A DNA stretch of 64,000 nucleotides from Jejuia rubra (GCF_042684665.1 NZ_JBHULY010000011.1:62001-126000); one strand, 5' to 3'; numbered from the stretch's first letter, positions 25,919 through 34,070 are shown. Translations and numbers: made by a program. Notes: generated from the sequence alone by a model not told the origin.

Positions 25919-26974
25919 TTATTTTTTTGCTCCTACTTTTCTTGGTGCTTTTTTTAATATGTTGGCTGTAAGTTTCTCAAAATCAAGTCTGTTTCTAAAA
26001 ACATGTATCCCCATAAACAGCGCTTCTTTAAAAGACCCAGGGTCTGCCAAGCCCTTTCCAGCAATTTCGTAAGCCGTTCCATGGTCCGGAGAGGTTCTTA
26101 TCCGTTTGAGCCCGGCCGTATAATTTACACCTTGACCAAAGGACAAGGTTTTAAACGGTATGAGCCCTTGATCGTGATAGGAAGCGATAATCGCATCAAA
26201 GTTTTTATAATTGTCGGAGCCAAAAAAACTATCCGCTGCATATGGGCCAAACACCAATTTGCCGTCTTCCTTTATTTTTTTCAGGGTAGGGCGCATTACG
26301 TCGTCGTCCTCGTTACCAATCACGCCATTGTCGCCCGTGTGCGGATTAATGCCAAGTACAGCAATTTTTGGCTTTCCGATACCAAAATCCTTTCGAAGTG
26401 TATCGTAAACTGTATTAATTTTCTGAGTAATCAATTCTGGGGATATGTGCGTTGATACATCCTTCACCGGAACATGGTCCGTCAACAAACCTACTTTCAA
26501 GGTATCGGTTACCATAAACATTAAACTTTGTCCGCCCAGCTCTTGCGCCAAATAGTCTGTATGGCCAGGAAAGGTAAATGCTTGGGATTGAATATTTTTC
26601 TTGTTGATCGGCGCAGTCAATAAAATATCAATGGTTTCGCTTTTTAAGGCTTTGGTGGCCGCTTCTAATGATTTGAAGGCAAACTCTCCTATTTTTTCAT
26701 CCTCTTTTCCAAACTCAATGGAGACCCCTTCCTTCCAACAGTTAAAAACGTTTAATTTGTCATCAACCGCCTGCTCCATCTTATGAATGCTATTGAGGTT
26801 TACTGCAGAACCAAAGTGTTTCTTCAAGAAATCCATCACCTTAATGGAAGCAAAAACTACGGGCGTGCAGAACTCAAAAATCCTGGAATCCTCAAAAGTT
26901 TTTAGAATGATTTCACCTCCAATTCCGTTCAGATCACCAACAGAAATACCTACAACAATTTTTTCTTCTTTCAT
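25919..26974 (-). CDS. pdxA: 4-hydroxythreonine-4-phosphate dehydrogenase
   Basis: From the ATG at 26972-26974 the product is 351 residues and begins MKEEKIVVGISVGDLNGIGGE, as in PdxA; a longer frame adds 22 unlikely residues. PdxA oxidises 4-phosphohydroxy-L-threonine with NAD in pyridoxal phosphate synthesis. Conserved pieces include FPGHTDYLAQ, the HVPVKDV metal-ligand His, NPHTGDNG and the SYHDQGLIPFK segment carrying another metal-ligand His. It is divergent from ribE. Confidence 0.94.
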   Translation of the reverse strand: MKEEKIVVGISVGDLNGIGGEIILKTFEDSRIFEFCTPVVFASIKVMDFLKKHFGSAVNLNSIHKMEQAVDDKLNVFNCWKEGVSIEFGKEDEKIGEFAFKSLEAATKALKSETIDILLTAPINKKNIQSQAFTFPGHTDYLAQELGGQSLMFMVTDTLKVGLLTDHVPVKDVSTHISPELITQKINTVYDTLRKDFGIGKPKIAVLGINPHTGDNGVIGNEDDDVMRPTLKKIKEDGKLVFGPYAADSFFGSDNYKNFDAIIASYHDQGLIPFKTLSFGQGVNYTAGLKRIRTSPDHGTAYEIAGKGLADPGSFKEALFMGIHVFRNRLDFEKLTANILKKAPRKVGAKK

Positions 26975-27048
26975 TATTAAGAATCCTAGCTTTTGTTCGT
27001 AATTTTGAATTTTGATGTGCAAATTTAACCAATTAAACACAGATTAAA

Positions 27049-27636
27049 ATGTTTACTGGAATTATTGAATCCCTTGGAACGGTTACTGACTTAAAAAAGG
27101 AACTTGACAATCTACATATCTCTATCAAAAGCAATATTACGGATGAATTGAAAATCGACCAAAGTGTAGCACACAATGGGGTATGCCTTACAGTAGTAGA
27201 TATAAATAATGATATTTATACTGTTACCGCCATAAAGGAAACCTTGGACAAGTCCAATCTGGGGAGTTTAAAATCAGGTGATAGGGTGAACCTTGAACGC
27301 GCCATGAAATTAGGCGATAGGCTTGATGGCCATATCGTTCAAGGGCATGTTGACCAAACGGCAACATGCACCAATGTAGAAAACGCCGACGGCAGTTGGG
27401 TTTTTACTTTTGAATATGACCCTTCATTGAACAATGTTACCATAGAAAAAGGCTCCATTACTGTCAATGGAACGAGTTTGACCGTCGTGAATTCAGGGGA
27501 CAATAGTTTTAGTGTGGCCATAATTCCTTATACATACGAACATACCAACTTCAATACCTTCGAAATTGGCACTGCGGTTAATCTAGAATTTGATGTTTTG
27601 GGAAAATATGTGGCCAAGCTAATGGCAACGCGATAG
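27049..27636 (+). CDS. ribE: Riboflavin synthase alpha chain
   Basis: The 195-residue enzyme dismutates two 6,7-dimethyl-8-ribityllumazine molecules to riboflavin. It starts MFTGIIESLGTV and contains two lumazine-binding repeats (about 1-90 and 95-190), each with the typical GVCLTVV / GTSLTVV segment, and LGDRLDGHIVQGHVD at the junction. Length is normal. The gene is divergent from pdxA and convergent with a small gene 4 bp away. Confidence 0.95.
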   Translation: MFTGIIESLGTVTDLKKELDNLHISIKSNITDELKIDQSVAHNGVCLTVVDINNDIYTVTAIKETLDKSNLGSLKSGDRVNLERAMKLGDRLDGHIVQGHVDQTATCTNVENADGSWVFTFEYDPSLNNVTIEKGSITVNGTSLTVVNSGDNSFSVAIIPYTYEHTNFNTFEIGTAVNLEFDVLGKYVAKLMATR

Positions 27637-27639
27637 CGT

Positions 27640-27825
27640 CTACTTTTTCAACATTTTTTTACCGCCGTAAAATAAAGCAACGAATATCCCAACAAGAACA
27701 CCACCATCGATTGGGAAACCGGGTGGAGGGGGCGGTGCAGGTGGCGGAGGCCCTTGGGCTACGCATACAATGCTTATTAATACAAATAAGACTGAGGCAA
27801 ATATTCTTTTATTTTGTATCATCAT
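27640..27825 (-). CDS. PID-CTERM-like proline-rich miniprotein
   Basis: From the ATG at 27823-27825 the product is 61 residues. A signal peptide ends in IVCVAQ, a proline run follows (about residues 25-34), then GFPIDGG and a single hydrophobic segment with a basic end (YGGKKMLKK). This tripartite signature (PxPID near a membrane segment and basic tail) resembles the PID-CTERM sorting signal of Flavobacteria. Here almost nothing precedes the signal, so the whole protein is little more than leader plus sorting tail. Function unknown. Confidence 0.65.
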   Translation of the reverse strand: MMIQNKRIFASVLFVLISIVCVAQGPPPPAPPPPPGFPIDGGVLVGIFVALFYGGKKMLKK

Positions 27826-28057
27826 TGGGACGCAAATGTAACAAAAAAAGGGTCTTAGCAAAAGAAATATACTAAAAAAACATCCATAAAGCGTTAAATA
27901 TTATCGATGAAATGCATATTTCTTAATTGAAATTGCTATTCTAGCAAACGTCAAAAACCATTAAAAAGTATAATCCTGGCTAAATTAATCCCTTTATTTT
28001 TACATGATTACAGCACAAATATAAAAAAGTTTAGACGACACGGGGGTTAAAGCCAAT

Positions 28058-28088
28058 AAATTATTAACAAATGTAAAGTTAATAATTT
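28058..28088. repeat. Perfect 11-bp inverted repeat
   Basis: AAATTATTAAC and GTTAATAATTT flank a 9-base spacer, just downstream of the restriction gene on the minus strand. No T run follows, so a terminator is doubtful; it could mark the left edge of the restriction-modification module. Confidence 0.35.
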
Positions 28089-28134
28089 GGAAGACCTTCT
28101 TTAGGGCTAAAACAAGTACTATATAAAGGCATAG

Positions 28135-28890
28135 TTATGCCAAAATTGAAGTAATAATTTCACTTATTCCGTTTAAATCCCCAGTTTGAATATAATAGTT
28201 GGAAGCATCCATTTTAGTTCTTCCGTTTAGAAGTGCGCTTTGCGGAAGAATCCGTTTTTTGGAAATAATTTCTTGAAGAAATATTGAGTGGGTCATAAAC
28301 CCGGGGATGTCATAAAACCAATCTTCGGCTGAAATCAATCCAAATAGTTCGTTTTTTTCAACTTTATCCGAATAAAACAACCTGTTTTTTCTAAGGATAT
28401 TTTTAATGTCCGGCTTTATTCTGATAAATACGAAAAAATCATATCGATAGGTGTTGCCGTTTTCTAAATTGGGAAGGTAATGCCCTTTGTGATTCCAATC
28501 TTTTTCTTCAAGCAACAACAAGTTGGAAAAAAAAGCGGCCGATTTTACATTGATATGCTTTCCATTCACCACAAAATCAGAATCGTCCCAAAGATTTTGT
28601 CCCATAATTCTAAAATCTACTGGGGAGCATTCCAAGCCACTTGACGTGAAAAACTGAAACAAAGCTATCTCAGCCAATTTTCCCTGAAAGGTATTTGAAA
28701 ATTTCTCGCCATTGCGCCTGTTGGACTGACCGCCAGACCTGTGGTCTCGGTGAAACCCACTACCGAAACACATTTCATAAGCAAAATCAAAGGCCTTTTT
28801 TATGTCATTTTTATGGAGACGGTTGCCATTAAAAGGTCGCTTAGAATTGATGAAATACCCATTGGGGGCGTTGAATGATAATGGCCTCAC
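28135..28890 (-). CDS. Putative type II restriction endonuclease
   Basis: The 251-residue protein is encoded directly after a C5 cytosine methyltransferase gene (3-bp gap), the arrangement of a type II restriction-modification pair. A PD-(D/E)xK-like core can be proposed: Glu74 in GKLAEIAL, Asp105 in DDSDFVV and Lys116 in INVKSA, where Asn114 stands in the usual acidic position. No family was recognised by name. The N-terminal region contains a His/Arg/Gly-rich stretch (FHRDHRSGGQSNRR) that may contact DNA. Specificity is unknown. The catalytic assignment is inference from pattern and context. Confidence 0.65.
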   Translation of the reverse strand: MRPLSFNAPNGYFINSKRPFNGNRLHKNDIKKAFDFAYEMCFGSGFHRDHRSGGQSNRRNGEKFSNTFQGKLAEIALFQFFTSSGLECSPVDFRIMGQNLWDDSDFVVNGKHINVKSAAFFSNLLLLEEKDWNHKGHYLPNLENGNTYRYDFFVFIRIKPDIKNILRKNRLFYSDKVEKNELFGLISAEDWFYDIPGFMTHSIFLQEIISKKRILPQSALLNGRTKMDASNYYIQTGDLNGISEIITSILA

Positions 28891-28893
28891 GAT

Positions 28894-29937
28894 TTAAAGC
28901 ACTTTTACGATTTGCTTTGCAATCCTTTCCACCAATGGCATGGTGACCGAATTACCAGCTTGCATATACAGTTTGCTATTCGCAATGTTTGGCAAAACAT
29001 AATTGTCCATCGGATAACCCTGAAACGCAAAGCATTCCTTTGGGGTCAATTTTCTAATACCAAAATCGTCTTTAATTAATGGCACATTGTGTCCGCCAGT
29101 ACCCATATTGGCCGTTAAGGTTGGGCACACATTGCTTTTGTTTTCGCGCACATATACCCTTCGCCATTGATACATTGTATTCGGATTAGTCATGGTTTTC
29201 ACCAATTCCGGATAATACTTGTGTTGTGGCGAATAGTAATATTTCTCGTCCTTTTTGTCGCTTTCCAAAAGGTCGTGAATGGTTTTGGTCAAAGGTACTT
29301 TCTCTGGAAAATTAAAGTCTTTATAATTTGTTACTTGTTTAGGGTCAAAAGCCACGACGAATATGCGCTCCCTGTTCTGCGGAATATTGGCATGCGTCAT
29401 AGAATTTAGCACCTCATAGTACACCTGGTACCCAAGTTTTTTCTCCAAAATCTCTAAAATGACTTTGAAGGTTTTCCCTTTATCATGGGATACCAGATTT
29501 TTCACGTTTTCAAGAAATACCGCTTTTGGTTGGTGTTTTTCAATAATTTGCTCCACATCAAAAAACAAAGTACCTCGTGTATCAGAAAAGCCCTTTCTAT
29601 AGCCCGCAATGGAGAAGGCTTGACAAGGAAAACCAGCGCAAAGAACATCAAATTTTTCAGGAATAAACTGCTTTATGGATTCATCAGTAATATCTCCAAA
29701 AGGAACCTCGCCAAAATTGTCTGCATAGGTAACCTTGGCCTCTTTGTTCCATTCACTTGTAAATACGCATTTACCCCCAACATTTTGCAATGCCAATCGA
29801 AAACCTCCAATACCGGCGAAAAGGTCAATGAATTTGAATTTTGGGGATTCCGGTGATGGGAAAGGAATGTTAATTTTAAAAGATTCGGTTTTAATCTCTT
29901 TCAGATTTTCTACTAATTGCATCCTGTATATTGCCAA
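28894..29937 (-). CDS. DNA (cytosine-5-)-methyltransferase
   Basis: The 347-residue enzyme has the C5 MTase motifs in order. Motif I is DLFAGIGG (38-45), motif IV is GFPCQ with catalytic Cys105, and motif VI is FLENVKN. Motif VIII is QNRERIF, a target-recognition region follows, and the C-terminal AGNSVTMPLV is motif X. It protects host DNA from the endonuclease encoded 3 bp downstream. The recognition sequence cannot be deduced. The pair lies just downstream of a tRNA gene, a common landing area for mobile modules. Confidence 0.93.
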   Translation of the reverse strand: MAIYRMQLVENLKEIKTESFKINIPFPSPESPKFKFIDLFAGIGGFRLALQNVGGKCVFTSEWNKEAKVTYADNFGEVPFGDITDESIKQFIPEKFDVLCAGFPCQAFSIAGYRKGFSDTRGTLFFDVEQIIEKHQPKAVFLENVKNLVSHDKGKTFKVILEILEKKLGYQVYYEVLNSMTHANIPQNRERIFVVAFDPKQVTNYKDFNFPEKVPLTKTIHDLLESDKKDEKYYYSPQHKYYPELVKTMTNPNTMYQWRRVYVRENKSNVCPTLTANMGTGGHNVPLIKDDFGIRKLTPKECFAFQGYPMDNYVLPNIANSKLYMQAGNSVTMPLVERIAKQIVKVL

Positions 29938-30034
29938 AATTTACTCGAACAAGATAGGAAGTCTTTTAAAAAGTATTGGTTTTAAAATTGGATGGTTTTA
30001 CATTTTTTTTGAACAGGATGCTGATAGATACGAT

Positions 30035-30073
30035 TAAAAAAGCCTAAACTACATCAGTAATTTAGGCTTTTTA
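30035..30073 (-). terminator. Terminator of the tRNA gene
   Basis: A 12-bp stem (AAAAAGCCTAAA with TTTAGGCTTTTT) starts 2 bp after the mature tRNA 3' end, with a T run on the minus strand. It can also work on the plus strand. Confidence 0.85.
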
Positions 30074-30074
30074 G

Positions 30075-30148
30075 TGGTCCCACCTGGGCTCGAACCAGGG
30101 ACTTTCTGATTATGAGTCAGATACTCTAACCAACTGAGTTATAGGACC
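30075..30148 (-). tRNA. tRNA with CAT anticodon, probably tRNA-Ile2 (lysidine-modified)
   Basis: The minus strand folds into a complete cloverleaf. The acceptor stem is GGTCCTA with TGGGACC, the D arm is ACTC/GAGT, and the anticodon stem TCTGA/TCAGA has loop CTCATAA (anticodon CAT). The T arm is CCTGG/CCAGG with TTCGAGC, and the discriminator is A. CCA is not encoded. The acceptor has C4-G69 and C5-G68 pairs. As I recall, these are positive determinants for TilS and absent from elongator tRNA-Met, so AUA-decoding tRNA-Ile is more likely than Met. Confidence 0.9.
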
Positions 30149-30278
30149 CATTGCAAGTAAACTGCAATCCTCTTAAATAAAGAGTGTGCAATATTACTAT
30201 ATATTTTAAAATCCTACAAGAGAATTTAGTTCAAAAGAACACTCTAAGGCACATCGTTCCTTAGTTTCCAAAAAATTG

Positions 30279-30309
30279 TCACTCCCGCGAATGTGGGAGC
30301 CTAATCTCT
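30279..30309. repeat. REP-like palindrome forming the 3' end of mce
   Basis: CTCCCGC, GAAT loop, GTGGGAG forms a hairpin within a GTCACTCCCGCGAATGTGGG-type repeat. The last seven codons and the stop codon of mce lie inside it. Confidence 0.6.
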
Positions 30310-30698
30310 TGGCACAACTCAATCAACACCCCATTGGAGGACTTCGGGTGTAGGAACGCCACCAACTTGTTATCCGCCCCTTTTTTAGGGGTTTCATTCA
30401 ATACTTTGAATCCCTCTTTGGTCAATCGTTTTATCTCTGCTTCAATATCATCCACATCGAATGCAATATGGTGGATGCCCTCACCTTTTTTTTCAATAAA
30501 CTTGGCTATGGGGCTATCTTCTTTTGTGGCTTCCAGCAGTTCTATTTTGCTCTCGCCAACCTTAAAAAAGGAAGTACTCACCCCCTCACTGGCTACTTCC
30601 TCCACTTTATAATGTGGTTCGCCAAAAAGCTTTTCAAATAAGGCGTTTGAGTCTTTTAAGCTCTTTACCGCTATCCCGATATGTTCTATTTTGTTCAT
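30279..30698 (-). CDS. mce: Methylmalonyl-CoA epimerase
   Basis: The 139-residue protein of the vicinal-oxygen-chelate fold interconverts (S)- and (R)-methylmalonyl-CoA. It begins MNKIEHIGIAVKSL with a metal-binding His6. It has GEGIHHIAFDVDD with a further His, and near the end ELCQE. Homologues usually stop at or soon after ELCQE. Here seven extra residues (IRLPHSRE) are encoded by a REP-like repeat that also supplies the TGA. The propionate/methylmalonyl pathway partners (mutase) are outside the window. It is divergent from rbfA. Confidence 0.9.
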   Translation of the reverse strand: MNKIEHIGIAVKSLKDSNALFEKLFGEPHYKVEEVASEGVSTSFFKVGESKIELLEATKEDSPIAKFIEKKGEGIHHIAFDVDDIEAEIKRLTKEGFKVLNETPKKGADNKLVAFLHPKSSNGVLIELCQEIRLPHSRE

Positions 30699-30735
30699 TC
30701 CCTGTTACTTTTAAAGAAAGATACAAAATATGCAC

Positions 30736-30743
30736 TATTTTTG
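30736..30743 (+). promoter_or_regulatory. -7 box of the rbfA promoter
   Basis: TATTTTTG matches TAnnTTTG and lies 25 bp before the chosen rbfA ATG at 30768. It supports that start over an in-frame ATG at 30681, which would lie upstream of the promoter. Confidence 0.6.
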
Positions 30744-30767
30744 CACCAAAGGTGTATCAATATTTCT

Positions 30768-31163
30768 ATGGAAGAAACGCAAAGACAAAAAAAAATAAGT
30801 TCGGTATTGCAACGCGATTTGGCCGATATTTTACAACGCTCGGCAACGGATGGTGGCATGCATGGGGTGATTATTTCGGTTTCAAAAGTAAAGGTGACCG
30901 TAGATTTGTCGGTGGCCAAAATATACCTGAGTATTTTTCCGAACGATAAAGGGAAGGAACTTGTTGAAGGTATCAGAAGCAATACACCGCTTATTCGGCA
31001 TGAATTGGCGCAACGCACTAAGAATCAGTTAAGGCGCATGCCCCAACTGGAATTCTTCATTGACGATTCATTGGAATATATTGACCGCATCGAACAATCC
31101 TTAAAAGGCAAGGAAAACCCCATTGACAATCCCGATTTACTGGATAAAAGAAAAAAGTCTTAG
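30768..31163 (+). CDS. rbfA: Ribosome-binding factor A
   Basis: From the ATG at 30768 the product is 131 residues starting MEETQRQKKISSVLQRDLAD. RbfA assists late maturation of the 16S rRNA 5' end in 30S subunits. The KH-like fold segments are recognisable: VSKVKVTVDLSVAKIYLSIF in the middle, and LRRMPQLEFFIDDSLEY near residue 105. The promoter and family length argue for this start. It is followed 69 bp downstream by a lipoprotein-transport permease gene. Confidence 0.92.
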   Translation: MEETQRQKKISSVLQRDLADILQRSATDGGMHGVIISVSKVKVTVDLSVAKIYLSIFPNDKGKELVEGIRSNTPLIRHELAQRTKNQLRRMPQLEFFIDDSLEYIDRIEQSLKGKENPIDNPDLLDKRKKS

Positions 31164-31232
31164 TCGGTTTTAAAAAAAACCTTCAATAATTACGTTATAG
31201 TTTTTAATTATCTTTTTTATTAGACAATAGTA

Positions 31233-32438
31233 TTGAATGTTCCGTTTTATATAGCCAAACGTTACCTGCGCTCCAAGAGCAGTAATAATGCTATTAATTT
31301 TATCACCATCATCGCGCTTATCGGCGTGGTTTTAGGCGCCGCATCCTTGTTTGTGGTGCTGTCCGGTTTTGCTGGTTTAAAGGATTTTACCTTGCAATTT
31401 TCCACTATCGTTGATCCCGATTTAAAGGCTGAAACGGTGGTTGGGAAGTCTTTCGTTTTAAGCCCATTCCAACGAAAAGCACTTGATTCTATTGATGGCA
31501 TAGCCCTCTATTCCGAAGTGATTGAAGAACGGGTTATCGTACTGTCCGATGGCAAAAATTACCTGGCCAGCATCAAAGGTGTTGATGGGAACTATAACAA
31601 AGTAAGCGCCATAGACTCCGTAATTAGTTATGGCAATTGGCTCGAACAAAAAACCAACCAAATTGTGGCTGGTTGGGGGGTGTCTCAAAACCTGTCTTTC
31701 GGAGTGTTGGACTACGGAAAAGCTGTTAACCTTTATGTGCCCAAACCAGGAACAGGTCAGATCCAATCGATCAAAAATGCTTTTAACTCCGTTCGGGCTA
31801 TAAATGTAGGTATATTTGATATTAATGAAGAGCTGAACGATACCTATGTATATACTTCCATCAGTTTGGCAAGGCGGTTGTTAAGTTATCAACCGAATCA
31901 AATATCGGCCATTGAATTCAAGCTTAAACCTAATGCTGATGAAGCCCATATAAAATCGCAAATCCAATCTATTTTAGGGAATAACGTAGCGCTAAAAAAC
32001 CGTGTCCAACTTAATGATGCGCTCTATAAAATGCTCAACAGCGAAAACCTGTTGATTTACCTACTGCTCACACTGGTATCGGCACTGTTGATATTCAACG
32101 TTATCGGCTCCATCATCATGATGATACTGGAAAAAAAGCCATCGCTCAGCACGCTTTTCAACTTGGGCGTACCCCTTAAAAACATGCGCAAAATCTTCTT
32201 CCTTCAAGGATCGGCCATTACGCTTATCGGTTGTGTGGTTGGTTTGTGTTTAGGGTTTTTAGTAGTGTTGCTTCAACAAACTTTTGGGCTTGTGCCCATC
32301 ACGCCAACATTGGCCTATCCCGTTAGTATTAAACTGGAAAACTTTGTCATCGTATTCCTTACCATTTCGATTTTGGGCATTTTATCTTCTAAAATAAGTG
32401 CTACGAAAATTACTGAGAAGTTGGTTACTGGGTATTGA
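31233..32438 (+). CDS. FtsX-like ABC permease, LolC/LolE family
   Basis: The 401-residue protein starts at a TTG codon (31233), giving MNVPFYIAKRYLRSKSSNNA as in LolC/E-type permeases; the nearby ATG is out of frame. It has the MacB/LolC topology. TM1 lies at about 22-45, a large periplasmic domain at about 50-260, and three C-terminal membrane segments near 270-295, 320-350 and 365-385. LolC/E extract outer-membrane lipoproteins from the inner membrane with the ATPase LolD, which is not in the window. Related FtsX-type permeases have other roles, so the exact substrate is inferred. Confidence 0.85.
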   Translation: MNVPFYIAKRYLRSKSSNNAINFITIIALIGVVLGAASLFVVLSGFAGLKDFTLQFSTIVDPDLKAETVVGKSFVLSPFQRKALDSIDGIALYSEVIEERVIVLSDGKNYLASIKGVDGNYNKVSAIDSVISYGNWLEQKTNQIVAGWGVSQNLSFGVLDYGKAVNLYVPKPGTGQIQSIKNAFNSVRAINVGIFDINEELNDTYVYTSISLARRLLSYQPNQISAIEFKLKPNADEAHIKSQIQSILGNNVALKNRVQLNDALYKMLNSENLLIYLLLTLVSALLIFNVIGSIIMMILEKKPSLSTLFNLGVPLKNMRKIFFLQGSAITLIGCVVGLCLGFLVVLLQQTFGLVPITPTLAYPVSIKLENFVIVFLTISILGILSSKISATKITEKLVTGY

Positions 32439-32450
32439 TGTTTTGGGCGA

Positions 32451-32477
32451 GTTGCCATTTCCAAAAAAAATGGCAAC
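32451..32477. other. Hairpin after the LolC/E-like gene
   Basis: GTTGCCATTT and AAATGGCAAC form a perfect 10-bp stem 13 bp after the stop codon. No T run follows on the plus strand, so it may stabilise the transcript or act as a weak terminator. Confidence 0.45.
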
Positions 32478-32567
32478 CGAGCTTTCGGTAACTGCTTTCT
32501 CCCAAGAGGGAATTCAACAAACCCCAGCTGAACGCAGTCTAAGCATGCCTCAATCCCTATCGCGGGT

Positions 32568-32575
32568 TATATTTG
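32568..32575 (+). promoter_or_regulatory. Orphan promoter-like -7 box antisense to the C1 peptidase gene
   Basis: TATATTTG, followed by CAAAG, is a perfect TAnnTTTG match. It points into the 3' end of the oppositely oriented peptidase gene and has no plus-strand gene after it. No clear -33 box is present. Confidence 0.3.
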
Positions 32576-32588
32576 CAAAGGTTTTTTC

Positions 32589-33716
32589 TTAATCAACGCC
32601 TAGTTTATTTGCTAATACGTTTGTAATAGCATCTTTATGCACGGTAATACTGATAGCTTTCAAACGCATGTAGCTTCGGCTAAAATATATATAACCCCCA
32701 TTGGCATTTCTATTAACATCTGTACCCCAACTGTTTTTTACCTTGTAATATTTAGTCCCATTTTCGTCTTTTAAAATGCCCGTAATGTGCATTAAATGAT
32801 CGTCGGTAGTGGTGAAGTTTTCAAATTCGTCCTGACGGTATTGTTGCGTAATTTGTTTTTCAGGATAAATGGCCTCTAAGGCTTTTTCGTTGTTTTCTGT
32901 TGATGCTGGAATTATTGCCACACCGCTTTTGGAGGAAAATGTTGGTTCGCTCACATCGCAGTCTAACTCTACTGTAAATCCATTTTCCAGAGCATTATCA
33001 ATAGTTTGTATCATCTCGTCCAAATTCACATTATAAAAACTGCCATAGCTCCAATTATCTGGAATATTTAAAATAAATTTTGAATAAAATGGCGCATGCG
33101 TAAAGGACGTGATGCTTACATAATCTGACGGATTAATTTTTGTCATTTCTAAAAACGACTGCGGTGTATAGGTTTTGCCGTCATACTCAAATGTCTTTGG
33201 GTTTTCGCCAATATATGTCGACAGCACAGCTTCTATGGCTGGTTTCCATTTTTTGCTTAATTTTTTTCCAGGATTATCCACATAGGTTTCTACCATTCCG
33301 CTTAAAACTGCCACTAATTCAGCATGGTTATGATAGGTTTCGCCTCCAAATAAACCACTAAATGCAGTATTCGGCACCAAGCCGTATTCTGCTACAGAAT
33401 TAAGGACATCATGCGCTAAACCACCTTCACTAAATTGCGCTTTGCCTTGGCGCATCACAAAATTATCTGCCTTTTTGGGATAGGTATTGCGTACCGTGTA
33501 CATTTCAGATAAGTCAATTTGCTGTCCTATAAGTCTAATAATTTCTGATTCTAAAAACGACGTGCTTGAAAAGCTCCAACATGTCCCAGTGCGACCTTGA
33601 CTAATGACAGGCGTTGCTTCTAAATCAATAACTTCGGTAAACTGATAGGGCTCTTGTGCTTTAAGACCTGTAAATGAAAGTGAAACTGTGAGTAGCGAAA
33701 AAATGAATTTAAACAT
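32589..33716 (-). CDS. C1-family cysteine peptidase (bleomycin hydrolase/aminopeptidase C-like)
   Basis: The 375-residue protein has a signal peptide (to about residue 20, LKAQ) and a papain-type active site. Cys46 lies in QGRTGTCWSFSSTSF, a His in DDHLMHITGI and the Asn in KVKNSWG near residue 330. The insert pattern fits the bleomycin hydrolase/aminopeptidase C branch of C1 peptidases. Unlike cytoplasmic PepC it has a leader, so it should act in the periplasm. The gene stands alone on the minus strand, convergent with the LolC/E-like gene. Confidence 0.88.
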   Translation of the reverse strand: MFKFIFSLLTVSLSFTGLKAQEPYQFTEVIDLEATPVISQGRTGTCWSFSSTSFLESEIIRLIGQQIDLSEMYTVRNTYPKKADNFVMRQGKAQFSEGGLAHDVLNSVAEYGLVPNTAFSGLFGGETYHNHAELVAVLSGMVETYVDNPGKKLSKKWKPAIEAVLSTYIGENPKTFEYDGKTYTPQSFLEMTKINPSDYVSITSFTHAPFYSKFILNIPDNWSYGSFYNVNLDEMIQTIDNALENGFTVELDCDVSEPTFSSKSGVAIIPASTENNEKALEAIYPEKQITQQYRQDEFENFTTTDDHLMHITGILKDENGTKYYKVKNSWGTDVNRNANGGYIYFSRSYMRLKAISITVHKDAITNVLANKLGVD

Positions 33717-33791
33717 AGCGAGTAATACTTTTAGATAAATAGTATGCTAAGGTATAGAAATGATTCTGCTTAATACAACGACCAATATTGA

Positions 33792-34070
33792 TTATTTTTT
33801 ACGATCAATATGCCCCAAATCCTTGTCAGGTGCAATCACATCCCGAACAAGGCGTTTCAATTCGGTTATTTCCGGAAAGCCGTTCATCGCCTTTCGTGAC
33901 CAAACTTGTGCCTCATTAGCATAAACTTCAAAAACACCTCCAGAGCCAGGAACCAAGGTCAATTCATCGATTTCATCAGCAAAAGTAGTTAACAGTTCTT
34001 GGGACATCCAAGTGGCGCGTAACAGCCATCGGCATTGGGTGCAGTAGATAATTTTGATTGTATTTTTCAT
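33792..34070 (-). CDS. SelT/SelW/SelH-family (Rdx) protein
   Basis: The 92-residue protein has the thioredoxin-like Rdx fold signature: a CxxC at Cys10/Cys13 (IYCTQCRWLLRATW) and then GSGGVFEVYANEAQVWSRK. In eukaryotic members the second residue is selenocysteine; here it is Cys. The family is presumed redox-active in the cytoplasm, with unknown substrates. Residues 75-92 are a charged tail. It has no close neighbours on its strand. Confidence 0.85.
   Translation of the reverse strand: MKNTIKIIYCTQCRWLLRATWMSQELLTTFADEIDELTLVPGSGGVFEVYANEAQVWSRKAMNGFPEITELKRLVRDVIAPDKDLGHIDRKK

Noticed and set aside
28000..30148. Integration of the restriction-modification module into the tRNA gene with a duplicated tRNA end (att sites)
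   Set aside because: No second copy of the tRNA 3' end was found on the far side of the module and no integrase gene is present.
31233..31260. Frameshift at the start of the LolC/E-like gene, because the nearest ATG is out of frame
   Set aside because: A TTG codon at 31233 gives the expected N-terminus MNVPFYIAKRY, so no frameshift is needed.
32398..32592. 64-codon plus-strand frame after the LolC/E-like gene
   Set aside because: It overlaps the end of the permease gene, spans a hairpin and a promoter-like box, and has no protein-like pattern.
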